Assembly: GCF_002157205.1 (NCBI RefSeq)
Contig: NZ_CP021358.1
Coordinates: forward strand, 2,542,001-2,606,000
DNA from: Kushneria marisflavi
GTDB lineage: Bacteria > Pseudomonadota > Gammaproteobacteria > Pseudomonadales > Halomonadaceae
Direction of reading: 5' to 3'
DNA length: 64,000 bases
Made by a program: the position numbers and the translations under genes. Of this stretch, positions 62,894 to 64,000 are shown piece after piece. The notes beneath the pieces were generated by a model, which ran no database searches, had not been told where the DNA came from, and was given only the letters and a program-made list of their open reading frames with translations. Position 1 is the first letter of the stretch. Every line of letters begins with the position of its first letter.

Positions 62894-64000
62894 ATGGTTA
62901 TTGCTCCCAGACAGCGTGTCTTTGTCGCTTCCACGATGATTATCGTGGTTCTTGTGGCCATGGGTGCCATCTTTCCTGACCAGTTCAGTGCCGGGGCCAG
63001 CGCCGCACTCAGCGGTGTGACCCATCTCTTTGGGTGGTTTTATCTGTTCTCGGTCTTCGGCTTTGTCATCTTCCTGCTGATTCTGGCCTTCAGCAAATAC
63101 GGCAAGATTCGTCTCGGCCCCCAGGAAAGCAAGCCGACCTACGACTTCTTTTCCTGGGTCAGCATGCTGTTGGCCGCCGGCTTCGGGGTAGGGCTGGTGT
63201 TTTACGGCATGGCCGAGCCAATGACGCACTTTTCCAGCCCGCCTTTTGGCGATGTCGAGGGAGAAACGCCCGAGGCCGCCCGGCTGGCCATTCAATATGC
63301 GTTTTTTAACTGGGGCGTTCATCAGTGGGCGGCCTTTTCCGTCGTAGGGCTGATCATCGCCTATACCCAGTTTCGCAAGGGACAGACCGGGCTGGTCTCA
63401 ACGGTCATGGCACCGTTGACGGCGAAGCTTGGCCGCGGGCGTGTGCTGGCCGGGGGGATACTCAATACCTTTGCGGTGGTCGCCACCGTCATGGGCGTGG
63501 CGACCTCCATCGGCCTTGCGGTTTTGCAGATCAACGGCGGGCTGCATGCCGTCTTTGATGTCACCGAAGGACTGATGTGGCAGGGCATCATCCTGTTTGC
63601 GATGTTCATCTGCTACATGCTTTCAACGGTCTCCGGGCTCGACAAGGGCATCAAGCGCCTGTCCAACCTCAATATGGGGCTTTGTCTGGCCCTGATGGCC
63701 TACATTCTGATTACCGGGCCGACCGTGGCCATCCTGGGCACCATCACCACAGGGCTTGGCGACTACCTGCAAAATTTCTTCACCATGAGTCTGCGTCTGA
63801 GCCCCTATACCGATACCGACTGGGCCAGCAGCTGGACCGTGTTCTACTGGGCCTGGGTCATTGCCTGGTCGCCGTTTGTGGGTACGTTCGTGGCGCGTAT
63901 CTCGCGTGGCCGCACCATCAAGCAATATGTTTTCGGGGTACTGATTGTGCCGCCCATGCTGGCCTGTTTGTGGATTGGCGTCTTTGGTGGGGCTGCCATC
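62894..64000 (+). CDS. BCCT-family betaine/choline/carnitine-type transporter (partial)
   Basis: The first 369 codons of a BCCT carrier; the gene runs out of the window. It starts MVIAPRQRVFVASTMIIVVL and has ESKPTYDFFSWVSMLLAAGF, GVGLVFYGMAEPMTHFSSPP, YAFFNWGVHQWAAFSVVGLI and the signature SSWTVFYWAWVIAWSPFVGT. BCCT carriers import trimethylammonium or related osmolytes, usually with Na+, and are common in halophiles. In the BetP-like aromatic box motif YWAWWISW one Trp is Val here, so substrate preference may differ. Substrate undetermined. No SD was obvious before ATG 62894. Confidence 0.92.
   Translation, partial: MVIAPRQRVFVASTMIIVVLVAMGAIFPDQFSAGASAALSGVTHLFGWFYLFSVFGFVIFLLILAFSKYGKIRLGPQESKPTYDFFSWVSMLLAAGFGVGLVFYGMAEPMTHFSSPPFGDVEGETPEAARLAIQYAFFNWGVHQWAAFSVVGLIIAYTQFRKGQTGLVSTVMAPLTAKLGRGRVLAGGILNTFAVVATVMGVATSIGLAVLQINGGLHAVFDVTEGLMWQGIILFAMFICYMLSTVSGLDKGIKRLSNLNMGLCLALMAYILITGPTVAILGTITTGLGDYLQNFFTMSLRLSPYTDTDWASSWTVFYWAWVIAWSPFVGTFVARISRGRTIKQYVFGVLIVPPMLACLWIGVFGGAAI

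Overview
The window is about 64 kb of high-GC chromosomal DNA. The gene content (the spc/alpha ribosomal operon, a divergent uvrA/ssb pair, fabAB, rapA, several TRAP transporters and a BCCT osmolyte carrier) points to a halophilic gammaproteobacterium, most likely of the Halomonadaceae (Halomonas/Kushneria type). The taxon is an inference from gene content and protein style; no rRNA gene is present. I saw no tRNA, rRNA, insertion sequence, prophage or CRISPR array.

Layout. 1-4.6 kb: end of the spc operon (rplO tail, secY) and the alpha operon (rpsM, rpsK, rpsD, rpoA, rplQ); no rpmJ lies in its usual place between secY and rpsM. 4.7-9.3 kb: an EAL phosphodiesterase, then uvrA and ssb diverging from a shared control region with a LexA-like box. 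9.3-14.0 kb: type IB topoisomerase, a RmlD-like protein coupled to plsC, and fabAB. 14.2-19.3 kb: a probable photolyase/light-response cluster (phr, a MerR regulator with a degenerate B12 domain, a CbiX-like chelatase, a renalase-like flavoprotein and a divergent TIGR01777 epimerase). TGTAC-type repeats at 11-bp spacing occur in two of its control regions. 19.4-26.3 kb: rapA, a membrane-anchored thioredoxin-like protein, a ClsC-like cardiolipin synthase with a small membrane partner, a hypothetical protein and an alpha/beta hydrolase.

26.4-32.5 kb: a TAXI-type TRAP system (binding lipoprotein, DUF1850 protein, fused permease), a luciferase-like monooxygenase, a small membrane protein and the zinc-free ribosomal protein L31B. 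32.7-35.1 kb: a large MscS channel. 35.1-47.3 kb: a polyol utilisation region: LacI regulator, four-gene ABC importer, mannitol-type dehydrogenase, xylulokinase-type kinase, transaldolase, a P-loop sugar kinase candidate and a sugar-porter MFS. Together these would import a hexitol or pentitol, oxidise it to a ketose, phosphorylate it and pass it to the pentose phosphate pathway.

47.5-53.8 kb: a LysR regulator, a three-part DctPQM TRAP importer, a DUF2848 protein and an amidase. The last two and the DctQ/DctM pair are tightly coupled, so this looks like an uptake-and-hydrolysis route for an unknown amide; it is the least characterised module here. 53.9-58.0 kb: malic enzyme, a DUF945 protein and a CvfB-type RNA-binding protein. 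58.1-58.7 kb: crcB behind a probable fluoride riboswitch. 58.7-62.6 kb: pstSCAB behind a Pho-box-like site, without phoU next to it. 62.9 kb to the end: a BCCT transporter cut by the window edge.
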